The notes beneath the pieces were generated by a model that was not told the DNA's origin, did no database searches, and was given only the letters and a program-made list of their open reading frames with translations. The position numbers and the translations under genes are program-made. Source: Hypericibacter sp049323455 (GTDB lineage Bacteria; Pseudomonadota; Alphaproteobacteria; Dongiales; Dongiaceae). From it: a stretch of DNA of 64,000 nt. Shown in pieces: positions 49,360-59,365 of this stretch; the stretch's first letter is position 1; each line of letters begins with the position of its first letter. The stretch is taken from contig JBMONF010000008.1 in assembly GCA_049323455.1 (NCBI GenBank), forward strand, positions 94,462-158,461, in the 5' to 3' direction.

Positions 49360-50412
49360 TCAGGAAGCCAGCGGATAGTGGCAGCGATGCGAATGGTCCG
49401 GGGCCAGAAGCTGGACTGCCGGGCGCTCGCGGCGGCAGCGCTCCTGTACCCAAGGGCAGCGCGTGTGGAACTCGCAGCCCGGCGGGCGACGCGCGAGGCT
49501 CGGAATCTCGCCCCGCAGCACGACCTCTTCGCCCCGCCGGTCGGGATCGGGCACCGGCTGGGCGTCGAGCAGCGCTCGCGTATAGGGATGGGCCGCGTGG
49601 GCGAAGACGTCCTGCGTCGGCCCATGCTCGACGAAGCGGCCCATATACATGATCGCCATCTCGTCGCTGACGTGGCGCACGACCGCGAGATTGTGGGTGA
49701 TGACGATATAGGCGAGCTCCAGTTCGCGCTGCAGCCGCGTCATCAGGTTCAGGATCTCGCCCTGCACCGAAACGTCGAGGCCGGCCGTGGGCTCGTCGGC
49801 AATGATGAGCAGGGGCGAGAGGGCCACGGCGCGCGCCACCCCGACCCGGCGCGCCTGGCCGCCCGAAAGCTGGTGCGGATAGCGGTCGGCGAAGTCCTTG
49901 GGCAGCCCCACCAGCGCCAGCAGCCGATGCGCCTCCTGCGCCAAATCGCGCTCCCGCAGGCCGTGAATGACGAAGGGCTCGGTGATCAGCGACTTGACCG
50001 TGCGGCGCGGGCTCAGGCTCGAGATCGGGTCCTGGAACATCATCGCGAGGTTGCGCCGATAGGCGCGCAGCGCCGCGGGCCCCTGCTTCAACGGCTCCTG
50101 GCCTTCGAAGCGGACCGACCCTGCCGCGATCGGCGTCAGCCCCATGATGGCGCGGCCCAGGCTGCTCTTGCCCGAGCCGCTTTCGCCGACCAGCGCCAAG
50201 GTCCGCCCCTGCTGCACCGAGAAGGAGACGTCGAGCACCGCGTCGATGAAGCGGCTCTCGACCCCGAGCAGCCTCGCACGGACCGGCCCCAGGAAAGGGT
50301 AGCGGACGTACAGATGCTCGACCTCGAGCAGGGGCGCGTTCGCGAGGCGCGGCGTCCGCCCCGGCGAGGTCCTCGGCCCTTCGCCCGCCGATGGCGACGT
50401 CACCGCGCTCAT
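49360..50412 (-). CDS. dppF: dipeptide/oligopeptide ABC transporter ATP-binding protein DppF
   Basis: This cytoplasmic ATPase (350 residues) of a peptide-type importer has Walker A GESGSGKSS, signature LSGGQARRVGVARAV, Walker B LLIIADEPTAGLD, switch His in VITHNLAVV and the Cys-rich oligopeptide C-terminal domain (CEFHTRCPWVQERC, HRCH). The ATG at 50412 overlaps the dppD stop by 4 nt. It is the last gene of dppBCDF. In these systems DppD and DppF form a heterodimer on the permease pair. Confidence 0.93.
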   Translation of the reverse strand: MSAVTSPSAGEGPRTSPGRTPRLANAPLLEVEHLYVRYPFLGPVRARLLGVESRFIDAVLDVSFSVQQGRTLALVGESGSGKSSLGRAIMGLTPIAAGSVRFEGQEPLKQGPAALRAYRRNLAMMFQDPISSLSPRRTVKSLITEPFVIHGLRERDLAQEAHRLLALVGLPKDFADRYPHQLSGGQARRVGVARAVALSPLLIIADEPTAGLDVSVQGEILNLMTRLQRELELAYIVITHNLAVVRHVSDEMAIMYMGRFVEHGPTQDVFAHAAHPYTRALLDAQPVPDPDRRGEEVVLRGEIPSLARRPPGCEFHTRCPWVQERCRRERPAVQLLAPDHSHRCHYPLAS

Positions 50413-51422
50413 CCCTGTCCTCCCGGCACCAGCAGACAGCGAGCGGAATGGCCGGTACCGAGCTCGACATCCGGCGGATGCTCCTGGCGGCAGCGCCCAA
50501 TAGCCTTCGGGCAACGCGGCTCGAAGACGCAGCCCGTCGGGACGTACAGAAGGTTCGGTACGTCGCCTTTTATGGTCGGCAGTTCGCGCACGGGCTTCGT
50601 GATCCGGGCCGGGTCGCATTCGAGCAGCGCCTGCGTGTAGGGGTGCCTGGGCCGATGAAAGATGTCGCGGATCGGTCCCTGCTCCACCACCTCGCCGGCA
50701 TAGAGCACGACCACGAAGTCGCAGAGCTGCGCGATTGCGCCGAGATTGTGCGAGATGAACAGGATCGATCCGTTGAACTCCTGCCGCAGCTCGCGCAACA
50801 GGTGAAGGATCTGCGCTTCGAGCGTGACATCGAGCGCCGTCGTCGGCTCGTCGGCGATGAGGAGCTCGGGCCGCTCCAGGATCGCCATGGCGATGGCGAT
50901 GCGTTGGCGCATGCCCCCGGAGAATTCATAGGAATAATGCCCAAGCTGGCGCTCCGGATCGGGAATGCCGACGCGCCCCAGCATGGCCGCCGCCCGCCGG
51001 CGTTTCTCGGCAGCGGATAGCGAGCGGTCGCGATACTGGATATCGGCCATCTGCAAGCCGATCGGGCGCACCGGGTTGAGGGAAGTCATCGGATCCTGGA
51101 ACACCATGGAGAGGCGCTGCCCGCGCAGTTCGCGCAGCTGCGCTGGCCGCAGGCCGCGCAGCTGCGCACCGGCGAAGCGGAGCGAGCCGCCAACGATCTC
51201 GGCGTTGTTCCCGAGCAAACCCATGATCGCCAGCGCCAGCGTGGACTTGCCCGATCCGCTTTCCCCGACGATGCCGACGATGCTGCCGCGCGGCACGTCG
51301 AGGCTGACCTTGCGCAGCGCCTGCACCGGCCCGGCCACGGTACGGAAATTGACGCTAAGGTCGCGAATCTCCAGGGCGTTCGGCGTCTGGTGCGTTGCCG
51401 GTTTCGCGAGTGCGCTCGACAT
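50409..51422 (-). CDS. dppD: dipeptide/oligopeptide ABC transporter ATP-binding protein DppD
   Basis: This is the second ATPase (337 residues), with Walker A GESGSGKST, signature FSGGMRQRIAIAMAI (Phe for Leu is usual in DppD), Walker B LLIADEPTTALD, switch His in FISHNLGAI and a Cys-rich C-terminus (GCVFEPRCPKAIGRC). The ATG at 51422 is 2 bp after the dppC stop. It partners DppF. Confidence 0.93.
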   Translation of the reverse strand: MSSALAKPATHQTPNALEIRDLSVNFRTVAGPVQALRKVSLDVPRGSIVGIVGESGSGKSTLALAIMGLLGNNAEIVGGSLRFAGAQLRGLRPAQLRELRGQRLSMVFQDPMTSLNPVRPIGLQMADIQYRDRSLSAAEKRRRAAAMLGRVGIPDPERQLGHYSYEFSGGMRQRIAIAMAILERPELLIADEPTTALDVTLEAQILHLLRELRQEFNGSILFISHNLGAIAQLCDFVVVLYAGEVVEQGPIRDIFHRPRHPYTQALLECDPARITKPVRELPTIKGDVPNLLYVPTGCVFEPRCPKAIGRCRQEHPPDVELGTGHSARCLLVPGGQG

Positions 51423-51424
51423 CG

Positions 51425-52324
51425 TCAGACCACCCGGCGCAACTTGGGATCGAGCAGATCGCGCAGCGCCTCGCCCAGGAAGGTGAAGCCGAGCGTCGTC
51501 AGGATCAGAGGAATGCCGCCGCTGACGACGATCCAGGGCGCTTCCTGAATGGACGAGAACCCCTCCTGGAGAATGCGGCCCCAATCGGGCGCTGGCGGGG
51601 GAATGCCCATGCCGAGATAGGTCAGTCCCGCCTCCAGCGCTATGACAGACGGGATGTCCATGCTCGCGATGATGAAGAGCGGTCCGATGATATTGGGCAG
51701 GATGTGCACGACGAGTATGCGCGCCGGCGAGGCGCCCAGAGAGCGGACGGCAAGGACGTATTCCGTGTTCTTCGCCGCCAGTGTCGCGGTGCGGATGAGC
51801 CGCGCGTAAGCCGGGGTCTGGATCACGACAACGACGAACATCAGGGTCGTGACGCCCGTCCCGAGCAGGGTCATGACAGTGAGCCCGAGGATCACCGTCG
51901 GGAAGGAATAGACGGAGTCGAACAGCAGCAGCAGCGCGTTGTCGAGCCAGCGCGGCCCGTAGCCGGCGATCAATCCGAGCAGCAGCCCCAAGACCATGGC
52001 GATGAAGATCGACGAGCCGCCCACCGAGAGCGCGATCCGGCTGCCGGCGATGACGCGGCTCAGCACGTCGCGGCCGAGATTGTCGGTTCCCATCAGGTGG
52101 ATCGCGGAGGGCGGCTGGAACCGGTTGGCGACGTCGATCTTGAAGGGGTCGAAAGGCGCGATCCAGTGTCCGAACAGCGCACAGAACAATGCCAGCACCA
52201 CCAGCACGAGTCCGAACATGCCCAGCGGATCGTCTCGCAGGCGGCGCAGCAGCGTCGCGACCGTTCCCGCAGCGGCGCTTTCGATCTTCGGCAAACTGCC
52301 GATGTCAAAGTGCTGCGCGGACAC
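51425..52324 (-). CDS. dppC: dipeptide/oligopeptide ABC transporter permease DppC
   Basis: This inner-membrane permease (299 residues, GTG start at 52324) has about six helices, the HLMGTDNLGRDVLSRVIAGS block and the ATPase contact RSLGASPARILVVHILPNI. It overlaps the dppB stop by 20 bp. The ATG at 52429 would add a low-probability N-terminal tail rich in Arg and Ser inside dppB, so the GTG is preferred. The permease pairs with DppB. Confidence 0.9.
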   Translation of the reverse strand: MSAQHFDIGSLPKIESAAAGTVATLLRRLRDDPLGMFGLVLVVLALFCALFGHWIAPFDPFKIDVANRFQPPSAIHLMGTDNLGRDVLSRVIAGSRIALSVGGSSIFIAMVLGLLLGLIAGYGPRWLDNALLLLFDSVYSFPTVILGLTVMTLLGTGVTTLMFVVVVIQTPAYARLIRTATLAAKNTEYVLAVRSLGASPARILVVHILPNIIGPLFIIASMDIPSVIALEAGLTYLGMGIPPPAPDWGRILQEGFSSIQEAPWIVVSGGIPLILTTLGFTFLGEALRDLLDPKLRRVV

Positions 52325-53249
52325 GGGGATTGAGCCAGGCAACCAGAAGGTCGGAGACGGGCATCGCGAAGGCGAAGAGCGCGACCGTGACCAGGACCGT
52401 GCCCTGAACAACGGGGTAGTTGCGCACATTCGCGGCGTCCACGATCAACTTGCCGATTCCCGGGCGCGCGAAGATGTTCTCGGCAAACACCGCGCTCGAC
52501 AGCAGGCCGCCGATGGCAAGTGCCAGCAGGGTGACCGTCGGCAGGATCGCGATACGAAGAGCATAGTGCAGGATGATCTTGGGCTCTGGCAGGCCGAAGG
52601 CGCGGGCGGTGCGGATGTGATTCTCGTTCATGACCTCCAGCATCGAGGCGCGCACGATCCGCGCCAGATAGCCGACCCAACCGAGCCCAACAGCGAAGCT
52701 CGGCAACACCAAGTGCCAGAGCTGGTCAGGCAAATCGCCGTCGCGCCCCGCTCCGATCACCGGAAACCAGCGGAACTGGATCGCGAACAGCAGCAGAGCG
52801 TAGATCGCCACCACGAAGGACGGGATCGAGATCGTGCCGACCGAAAGAACGCCGGTGAACTTGTCGACGAAGCTATTGCGGCGGATTGCCGAATAGCAGC
52901 CGAGCGGAATTCCGACCGCCGCCGCCCAGCCCAGCGCGCTCAGGATCAGGACCAGCGTGTTGGGCAGGGTCTCCATCACGATCGCGCCCACGCTGCGCTT
53001 GGTCCAGACGTCGGTGCCGAGATCGCCCTGGACGACACGGCCGAGGAACTTCACGAGCTGGACCGGCACCGGCTGGTCGAGGCCCATCTCGCGGCTAAGC
53101 CGCTCGCGCATCTCCGGCGTGGCGCGCGAGCCCAGCATGATGGTGGCCGGGTCTCCGGGGATCGCATGGATGGCCCCGAAGAGAATCGTCATCGAGGTCA
53201 CGCAGATCAGCAGCGCGAGCCCGATCCGCTGGATGACGTAGATGAGCAA
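52305..53249 (-). CDS. dppB: dipeptide/oligopeptide ABC transporter permease DppB
   Basis: This permease (314 residues) has about six helices, MTILFGAIHAIPGDPATIML, GLDQPVPVQLVKFLGRVVQG and RTARAFGLPEPKIILHYALR (ATPase contact). The TTG at 53249 is preferred: GGGGG lies 6 nt upstream and the product starts LIYVIQRIGLALLI as in the family. An ATG at 53315 is the alternative. It is separated from the binding-protein gene by 171 bp that contains no gene. Confidence 0.9.
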   Translation of the reverse strand: MLIYVIQRIGLALLICVTSMTILFGAIHAIPGDPATIMLGSRATPEMRERLSREMGLDQPVPVQLVKFLGRVVQGDLGTDVWTKRSVGAIVMETLPNTLVLILSALGWAAAVGIPLGCYSAIRRNSFVDKFTGVLSVGTISIPSFVVAIYALLLFAIQFRWFPVIGAGRDGDLPDQLWHLVLPSFAVGLGWVGYLARIVRASMLEVMNENHIRTARAFGLPEPKIILHYALRIAILPTVTLLALAIGGLLSSAVFAENIFARPGIGKLIVDAANVRNYPVVQGTVLVTVALFAFAMPVSDLLVAWLNPRVRAAL

Positions 53250-53420
53250 GCTGTGCCCCCTTTCTGGCGCCGAAAAGACGGGGTCGGACGGCGGCGCGTC
53301 GCGCGCCGCGACCATCGGAAGGCGGAAGAAACGGGTCTCCCTCGCCCGGCGCGCCGGCCATCGCCAGGCCGCCGGAGCCGTTCGAGGAAGACCGTTTCCC
53401 GGGCCTCCGTGCCGACGCGC

Positions 53421-54980
53421 TCAGGCCTTGGTGCAGAGCTCGGGCCGCACTTCGTCGCCCGGATCGAAGCCCGGCGTGATCGCGTCCGCGTGGATGTAAT
53501 ACATGGGGTTGAAGGTGAGCCACACATAGGCTCCCGTGTTCTCCATGATCTCCTGCATGCGGACGTAAATCGCGGCTCGCTTGGCCGGGTCGGTCTCCAC
53601 CAGCCCCTTCTGCCACAGATCCTCGAACTCGGGATCGGACCAGCGCTCCCAGTTCCACACGCCGATCTGGTTCTTGAGGAACCATTGGAGCGCATCGGCC
53701 GGGTCGGGCGAGGTGCGGTACTGCATGACCCAGATCTGCAGCGTCTTCCAGTCGTCGCCCTTGGACTCCAGCCCCAGATTCCAGAACGGGCCGGAATCGA
53801 GCGGGATGATCTCCACCTCGATCCCGACGTCCGCAAGGTTTGCCTGGATCACCTGGCACGCCGCCAGGCGGTCGGTCTGGTTCAAGGTCTTGAGCTCGAG
53901 CGAGAGGTTGCTGACGCCGGCCTCCTTGAGCAGGGCGCGCGCCTCGTCGGGGTTGTAGGAATAGCCCGCCTTGTCGCGGTGCCCGAGAACGCCGATGGGA
54001 ACGATGCCGAAGGCCTTTGGCGCGATGCCGGCGTAGGCGGCCTGCAGAACCGCGTCGGCGTCGACGGCACGCTGGATCGCCTTGCGGACGCGGACGTCCT
54101 TGAGCTTCTCGTGCTCGGTGTTCATTCCCATCCAGGAATAGAACGGCCCGGGCAGGTCGGTGAGCTTGCCGCGAGCGGGCGGCGTCTTGAGGTAGCGCGC
54201 GGCGGATTCCGTCGAGATCGCCGTGAGATCGAGTTCGCCCGCCTCGAAGGCGAGCTCGGCCGGCTTGTCGTCCTCGACCGGGATGAAATGCACTTCCTTG
54301 AACGCGGGCTTGGCGGCATGCCAGCCCTCGGTGGCCTTGAGCACGATCTTCTGCTTCGGAACCCACTCGGTCATGGTGTAGGGTCCGAGCTGGGCCGGCA
54401 GCTGCGTCGTGAACTTCTGGTCCGGCAGCTTCTCGACCGCGGCCTTGGGCAGGATCGAGCCCGATTCCGAGGCGAGGCCCATGAGCCAGGTCGCGACGAA
54501 GGGCGATTTCAGCACCAGGACGCCGCTGTACTTGTCCTTGACCTCGACGTGATCGAGCGTGGGCCAGCGGCTGCTCCAATCCGTGTTCAGCATCCGCTCG
54601 AAGGAGTATTTGACGTCCTCCGCGGTCAGCTCGCCGGCATTGTCGCTCCACATCAGGCCCTTCTTGAGCGTGAAGGAGATGTGGGTGTCGTCGTCCTGCG
54701 CAACCTTCTCCACGAAGTCCGATGGCGCCCAGCCCCAGACGCCGCTGCTGTCCTTGACCGGAACCGCCAGCCTCGGCATGCAGGCGAAAAGAACGCTCGT
54801 CTCCGCACCCCCGATCATGTAACCCGGGTCGAGGACCTGGATGTCGCCGACCGCGCGGACCCGGAGAACATCGCCCTCCGCCCCCAGAACGTCTTCCGGC
54901 TTGATTCCCAACGCCGTGATCGCCGCCAAGGCGGCCGCACTCTGCAGCACGCCGCGGCGGCTCAATGTCATCTTGTCCAT
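53421..54980 (-). CDS. peptide-type ABC transporter substrate-binding protein
   Basis: This periplasmic family 5 binding protein (519 residues) starts MDKMTLSRRGVLQSAAALAA, a twin-arginine signal. It shows the family pattern (DTHISFTLKKGLMWSD, LTAEDVKYSFERML, RVRKAIQRAVD, GYSYNPDEARALLKEAG). The ATG at 54980 has GGGAGG upstream. It is the first gene of the importer operon (binding protein, then dppB, C, D, F), downstream of CocE hydrolase genes on the same strand. The ligand is probably a short peptide or peptide-like amide, unproven. Confidence 0.93.
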   Translation of the reverse strand: MDKMTLSRRGVLQSAAALAAITALGIKPEDVLGAEGDVLRVRAVGDIQVLDPGYMIGGAETSVLFACMPRLAVPVKDSSGVWGWAPSDFVEKVAQDDDTHISFTLKKGLMWSDNAGELTAEDVKYSFERMLNTDWSSRWPTLDHVEVKDKYSGVLVLKSPFVATWLMGLASESGSILPKAAVEKLPDQKFTTQLPAQLGPYTMTEWVPKQKIVLKATEGWHAAKPAFKEVHFIPVEDDKPAELAFEAGELDLTAISTESAARYLKTPPARGKLTDLPGPFYSWMGMNTEHEKLKDVRVRKAIQRAVDADAVLQAAYAGIAPKAFGIVPIGVLGHRDKAGYSYNPDEARALLKEAGVSNLSLELKTLNQTDRLAACQVIQANLADVGIEVEIIPLDSGPFWNLGLESKGDDWKTLQIWVMQYRTSPDPADALQWFLKNQIGVWNWERWSDPEFEDLWQKGLVETDPAKRAAIYVRMQEIMENTGAYVWLTFNPMYYIHADAITPGFDPGDEVRPELCTKA

Positions 54981-55080
54981 GTCGTAACCTCCCGTTTCAT
55001 TATCGCTCTTCTTGCTTCGCCGAACGTCTGGCGAGAGATTTCTTGTGAGCCGGCGGTCAAGTTTGCGTCCATCCCGACGC

Positions 55081-57099
55081 CTAAACAAGGTCCCGGCGGC
55101 GCCTCACGTTCCAATTGCGCGACAGGATGCGTCGATCGCCTTCGAAGGCGTCCAGCCGCGCATCCACGACGAACTCCCGGTCCGTTGCCGTCATCACCGT
55201 ATGCGTCTCGGTCCGCACGCGCCAGTCGCCGCGCTGCAGCGCATGGGAGTAGGCAATCTCGACGCGCGCCGAGCCGGGGTTTGTCTCCGCGATCGAGAAT
55301 GTCTCGCATTTCGAGTGCTCCAGCCGTATCCCGATATGGTCGATGGTATATGCGCCTTCGTCTTCCTCCGTCCTGAACACGGTCTCTCCGCTGACGAGGT
55401 CTCGCGTGACGGTCTCGCGCAGCTGCGGTTCTCGATGCACCGTGGTTTTCATCGGTTCCGGCGTTTCGGCGGCGTGGAAGCGCGTGAGGGTCGCGTCCTC
55501 GGGACGCGGCGCGCGCACCGGCAGCTCGAGCCGGCTCGTGCCGCAGAACAGCGTCAGTTCGACCGGTTCCGGCGAGGGCCAGGCGACCGGCCAGTAGGAC
55601 GAGGAGAGGGCGACCCGGATGCGGTGCCCCGCGGGAAACGCATGGGCGATGTCGTTGAGCGCTATGCGCGCACGGTAACGTTGCCCCGGGACCAGCGGCG
55701 CGGGCGTCTCGTGGCCGTCGCGGTGGGTGAGGTTCAGCAGTCCGTAGCTCACGCGCAGCGACGAGCCGTCGGGCGCGACGTCGTTGAGACGCACGCAGAC
55801 CTGCGCCTGCGGACGATCGGCAGAAAGCTCCAGGGTCAGCACCGGCGCGCCCAGGATTTCGAGCGGACCTTCCAGCGGCGGGCTGTCGAACAGCAGCGAC
55901 TTCCCATCCTCCTCGCGCTGGTCGCCAGGCAGGTCCGGGGCGAAGCCGTAAGGGCACCAATGCCCGGCGAGGAGGCCGAGGCTCAAGGGCGAGCGCAGCG
56001 GGAGCCCGGTTCCGGGCCGGGGCTCGCCCGCCAGCCCCTCCGGATTCAGCCACAGGGTTTTCGGGGCGATGTTGGGGCTGGGCCATGATGGCTCGCAGAT
56101 CCATCGGCCCGGGCGCTCCGCGTAGTAACTCTTTGGCGCCACCCAGTCCTGCATCCAGACGCGGTAAGCGGGCTCGCGCATGATGCCGGTGTCCCGGCCC
56201 TCGAGCCACTGGTCCCACCAGCGCAGGCACTCCTCGAGGAAGCCGATCCGGGGCCCGGGCTCGGCGAAGTGCGGATAGCGATGCGCCCAGGGCCCGATCA
56301 GCCCCTTCTTCGGACTCCGGAGGCCCGCCAGGAGCCGCGGAATCGCGTTGCTGTAAGCATCGGCCCAGCCGCCGATCGCATAGACCGGGCAGACGATGTC
56401 GGCGTAGTTCTCGCAGACCGAGCCGTGCTTCCAATAGGCGTCGCGGCGTTGGTGCTGCAGCCAGTTGTCGATCAGGAGCGGCTGGTTCTCGAGGCGCTCG
56501 AGCCACATCGCGCGCCAGCGCTCGGCCACGATGGCCGGATCGGGCGGATAGGACTGGTAGGAGAACATGGCCGAGGCCCAGGCGACGTTGTCCACCAGCA
56601 GGCAGCCGCCCATATAGTGCACGTCGTCGGCATAGCGGTCGTCGGTCGAGCAGAGCGAGATCACGGCCTTGAGCTGCGGCGGGCGGCGCGCCGCCACCTG
56701 GAGCCCGTTGAAGCCGCCCCAGGAGATGCCGATCATGCCGCAGGCCCCCGTGCACCAGGGCTGGGCCGCGAGCCAGGCCAGCACCTCGAGGCAGTCGTCC
56801 TGCTCGAGCTTGAGATATTCGTCGAGCAGCACGCCGTCGGAATCGCCGGTGCCGCGAATATCCACGCGCACCCCGGCATAGCCGCGGGCGGCGAAATAGG
56901 GATGCATCAGCGCGTCGCGTGCCGCGGTGCCGTCGCGCTTGCGGTAGGGCAGATATTCGAGAATGGCCGGAACCGGATCGGCCTCGGCGTCCTCGGGCAG
57001 CCAGATGCGGGCCGCCAGGCGCGTGCCGTCGCGCAAGGGAATGAAGACGTTCTCGATCTCGCGCACCGGCCGCAGCCGAGCCTGTGCTTCGTTCGCCAT
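55081..57099 (-). CDS. CocE/NonD family serine hydrolase (paralogue 1)
   Basis: The 672-residue hydrolase has an alpha/beta hydrolase core with nucleophile S126 in GMIGISWGGF, acid in AIGGWADAYSN and His in LIGPWAHRYPH, plus the C-terminal jelly-roll domain of X-Pro dipeptidyl peptidase and cocaine esterase. The family cleaves alpha-amino acid esters, acyl amides and beta-lactam side chains. The ATG at 57099 gives the same N-terminal length as paralogues 2 and 3; an ATG at 57117 is possible. It is the gene upstream of the binding protein gene (101 bp), on the same strand. It has no signal peptide, so it acts on imported substrate in the cytoplasm. Confidence 0.93.
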   Translation of the reverse strand: MANEAQARLRPVREIENVFIPLRDGTRLAARIWLPEDAEADPVPAILEYLPYRKRDGTAARDALMHPYFAARGYAGVRVDIRGTGDSDGVLLDEYLKLEQDDCLEVLAWLAAQPWCTGACGMIGISWGGFNGLQVAARRPPQLKAVISLCSTDDRYADDVHYMGGCLLVDNVAWASAMFSYQSYPPDPAIVAERWRAMWLERLENQPLLIDNWLQHQRRDAYWKHGSVCENYADIVCPVYAIGGWADAYSNAIPRLLAGLRSPKKGLIGPWAHRYPHFAEPGPRIGFLEECLRWWDQWLEGRDTGIMREPAYRVWMQDWVAPKSYYAERPGRWICEPSWPSPNIAPKTLWLNPEGLAGEPRPGTGLPLRSPLSLGLLAGHWCPYGFAPDLPGDQREEDGKSLLFDSPPLEGPLEILGAPVLTLELSADRPQAQVCVRLNDVAPDGSSLRVSYGLLNLTHRDGHETPAPLVPGQRYRARIALNDIAHAFPAGHRIRVALSSSYWPVAWPSPEPVELTLFCGTSRLELPVRAPRPEDATLTRFHAAETPEPMKTTVHREPQLRETVTRDLVSGETVFRTEEDEGAYTIDHIGIRLEHSKCETFSIAETNPGSARVEIAYSHALQRGDWRVRTETHTVMTATDREFVVDARLDAFEGDRRILSRNWNVRRRRDLV

Positions 57100-57186
57100 G
57101 CCGCCCTCTTCATTCATGCTGCACCAGCTCCTCCGGCCCCGCGAGGACCGCACGGCGGCCGACGGCGCCCGGGCCCGTGCAAAGCG

Positions 57187-59217
57187 TCACACATGATCCC
57201 TCGCGATCCGGTGGTCGAAGCTGCGGCTGAAACAACGCTCGCCGTCGGCATAGGCATCGACGTCCGAATGGAACCGGAAATGCGTGCGGTCGCAGGTCAT
57301 ACGGATGCGCGTTTCCAGGCGCGCATCCCAGTCCTCGCGCCGATAGTGCATGGAGACGGTGACCTCGGCGGTCGCGGTCGTGGGGTCGTTGCGCGCGATG
57401 GTGAACTCTTTCACCTTGCGATAGGCGACCTGCGTTCCGATCTCGTCGATCCCGAACAGGCCGTCGTTGCGGCTGTTGCGCACGACGGTGCGATCCGTTT
57501 CCACGTCGTAGAGCACCTGGCGCGATTCGAGCCCGGGATCGAACACCGTCCGCGCCATGGGCGCCGCCTTCTCCACCGGCGGGAAGCCCGGATGCTCGCC
57601 CAAGCGCGCCGCCGGCGGCACGGGCAGCGCGAGCTGGCTTTCGCCCGTCCACAGGGTGAGGGTCGCGGGCTCGGGCGAGGGCCAGACCATCGGCCAGTAG
57701 CTGGTCGAGATCGAGATCCGCAGGCGCCGCCCGGGCGCGAAGAGGTATGCGGCTTCCGTCAGCGTCACGTTTACGCGGTAGCGCCGGCCGGGCTCGAGCG
57801 CGGTCGGTTCGGCGTGGCTGTCGCGGTGGCTCAGGTTGAGCAGGCCGTAGGCGACCCGCGTGGCCGCACCGTCGGGCGCGACATCGCTGAGCCTGACCGC
57901 GACGAGGGCCTGGGGCCTGTCACTCGCGAGCTCGAGCGTCACGCGCGGCGCGCCTACCACCGCCAGCGGCTCGGACAGCGGCTCGGAATCGAACACCAGC
58001 GAGCCGGCATCGTCGATGCGCTGATCGAGCGGCATCTCCGGCGCGACCTTGCCGAGGCCGTAGGCGCACCACTCGCCGGCGGCAAGCCCCGTCGTCTGCG
58101 GCGAACACAAGACGAGAGCTCGCGCCGCCTCGGGCTTCGCCGCGAGGCCGTGGGCGTTCAGCGCCAGACTCTGCACGACGATGTCCGGCGAGGGCCAGCG
58201 CTCGAGGCCGATCCACCGGCCGGGCCGGACATCGTAATGAGCCTGCGGCGCCACGCCCTCCTGCAGCCAGAGCCGCAGCGCCGGATCCTTTTCCACGCCG
58301 GTCGGCCTGTTCTTGAGCCAGCGGTCCCACCATCGTACTGCTTCCTGAAGGAAGCCGATGGCGGGCCCCGGCACGCCGCGTTGCGGGTAGAGATGGCCCC
58401 AGGGCCCGACGATGCCCTTTGAGGGCGCCTTCAGGTTCTCCACCAGGCGGAAGACCGCCGCCGTGTAGCCGTCGGCCCAGCCGCTGACGCCGAGCACGGG
58501 ACACTCGATCGCAGCGTAGTCCTCGCAGACCGATCCGTGCCGCCAGAACGCGTCGCGGCGCTGATGTTCGAGCCACAGCGCCGGAAACGGGCGCAGCGCT
58601 TCCAGCCGCTCGAGCCAGCGCCGGCGCCAGTCGGGCCCGACCATCGCCGGATCGGGCGGCAGGGCCGCATAGGCGAAGAAGGCGCCGCCCCAGTCCATGT
58701 TGTCGTTGAGCAGGCAGCCGCCCATGAAATGCACGTCGTCGGCATAGCGATCGACGGTGGAGCAGAGCGAGATCACGGCCTTGAGTGCGGGCGGACGGCG
58801 GGCGGCGACCTGCAGCCCGTTGAATCCGCCCCAGGAGATGCCGATCATGCCGACGGCACCGCTGCACCAGGGCTGGGCTGCGAGCCAGGCGATGATCTCG
58901 CAAGCGTCGTCCTGCTCCGAAACCAGATATTCGTCGAGCAGCAGCCCATCGGAATCGCCGCTGCCGGCAATGTCGACCCGCGCGCAGGCATAGCCCTGTG
59001 CCGCGACCCAGGGATGCATCTCTTCGTCGCGCGGCCGCGTGCCGTCGCGCCGGCGATAGGGAATGTATTCGAGGATGGCCGGGACGGGATTGCGCTCGGC
59101 GTCCCTCGGCAGCCACAGCCGTGCCGCCAGGCGACGGCCATCCGACATGGGAATCCAGACGAGTTCGATCGCGCGCACCTTGTCGGAGACATCGCGGATG
59201 AGCGCTGCGTCCGTCAT
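57187..59217 (-). CDS. CocE/NonD family serine hydrolase (paralogue 2)
   Basis: This 676-residue paralogue of the adjacent gene has S128 in GMIGISWGGF, acid in VSGWADGYTAA and His in IVGPWGHLYPQ. The jelly-roll domain includes FDSEPLSEPLAVVGAPRVTL. The ATG at 59217 follows GGGGAGG. It starts the minus-strand cluster of cocE2, cocE1, binding protein and dppBCDF, divergent from a helix-turn-helix regulator. Two paralogues side by side suggest different ester or amide substrates or a tandem duplication followed by divergence. Confidence 0.93.
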   Translation of the reverse strand: MTDAALIRDVSDKVRAIELVWIPMSDGRRLAARLWLPRDAERNPVPAILEYIPYRRRDGTRPRDEEMHPWVAAQGYACARVDIAGSGDSDGLLLDEYLVSEQDDACEIIAWLAAQPWCSGAVGMIGISWGGFNGLQVAARRPPALKAVISLCSTVDRYADDVHFMGGCLLNDNMDWGGAFFAYAALPPDPAMVGPDWRRRWLERLEALRPFPALWLEHQRRDAFWRHGSVCEDYAAIECPVLGVSGWADGYTAAVFRLVENLKAPSKGIVGPWGHLYPQRGVPGPAIGFLQEAVRWWDRWLKNRPTGVEKDPALRLWLQEGVAPQAHYDVRPGRWIGLERWPSPDIVVQSLALNAHGLAAKPEAARALVLCSPQTTGLAAGEWCAYGLGKVAPEMPLDQRIDDAGSLVFDSEPLSEPLAVVGAPRVTLELASDRPQALVAVRLSDVAPDGAATRVAYGLLNLSHRDSHAEPTALEPGRRYRVNVTLTEAAYLFAPGRRLRISISTSYWPMVWPSPEPATLTLWTGESQLALPVPPAARLGEHPGFPPVEKAAPMARTVFDPGLESRQVLYDVETDRTVVRNSRNDGLFGIDEIGTQVAYRKVKEFTIARNDPTTATAEVTVSMHYRREDWDARLETRIRMTCDRTHFRFHSDVDAYADGERCFSRSFDHRIARDHV

Positions 59218-59325
59218 GTCGGCCTCCCCAAGGCTGATCGGACGATCGGGCCTGCCCGCGCAGGTCCTGCCCTGCAAATGCTAAGTTGGCCGGGCGTGGC
59301 TCACAATGTCGGACGAGCCGGATTT

Positions 59326-59365
59326 CTTGTGCGTGAGGGGCCCAAATAGTATCAATTAGCACAAG
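59326..59365. promoter_or_regulatory. inverted repeat between cocE2 and the HTH regulator
   Basis: CTTGTGC (59326-59332) and GCACAAG (59359-59365) are exact 7-bp inverted arms separated by 26 bp, in a divergent promoter region. An AT-rich sequence lies between. It is a candidate operator of the adjacent regulator. Confidence 0.5.

Noticed and set aside
48543..49625. A 360-codon minus-strand frame in the gap before dppF
   Set aside because: It reads through a tRNA-like relic and a terminator hairpin and lacks a ribosome site and motifs. A protein-like stretch near 48740-49010 was noted but cannot be matched to any family.
51996..55376. A 1126-codon plus-strand open frame opposite dppC, dppB and the binding-protein gene
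   Set aside because: It is an antisense shadow of GC-rich genes; its translation is low-complexity (His, Arg, Asp, Gly) and has no family motifs, whereas the minus strand encodes clear proteins.
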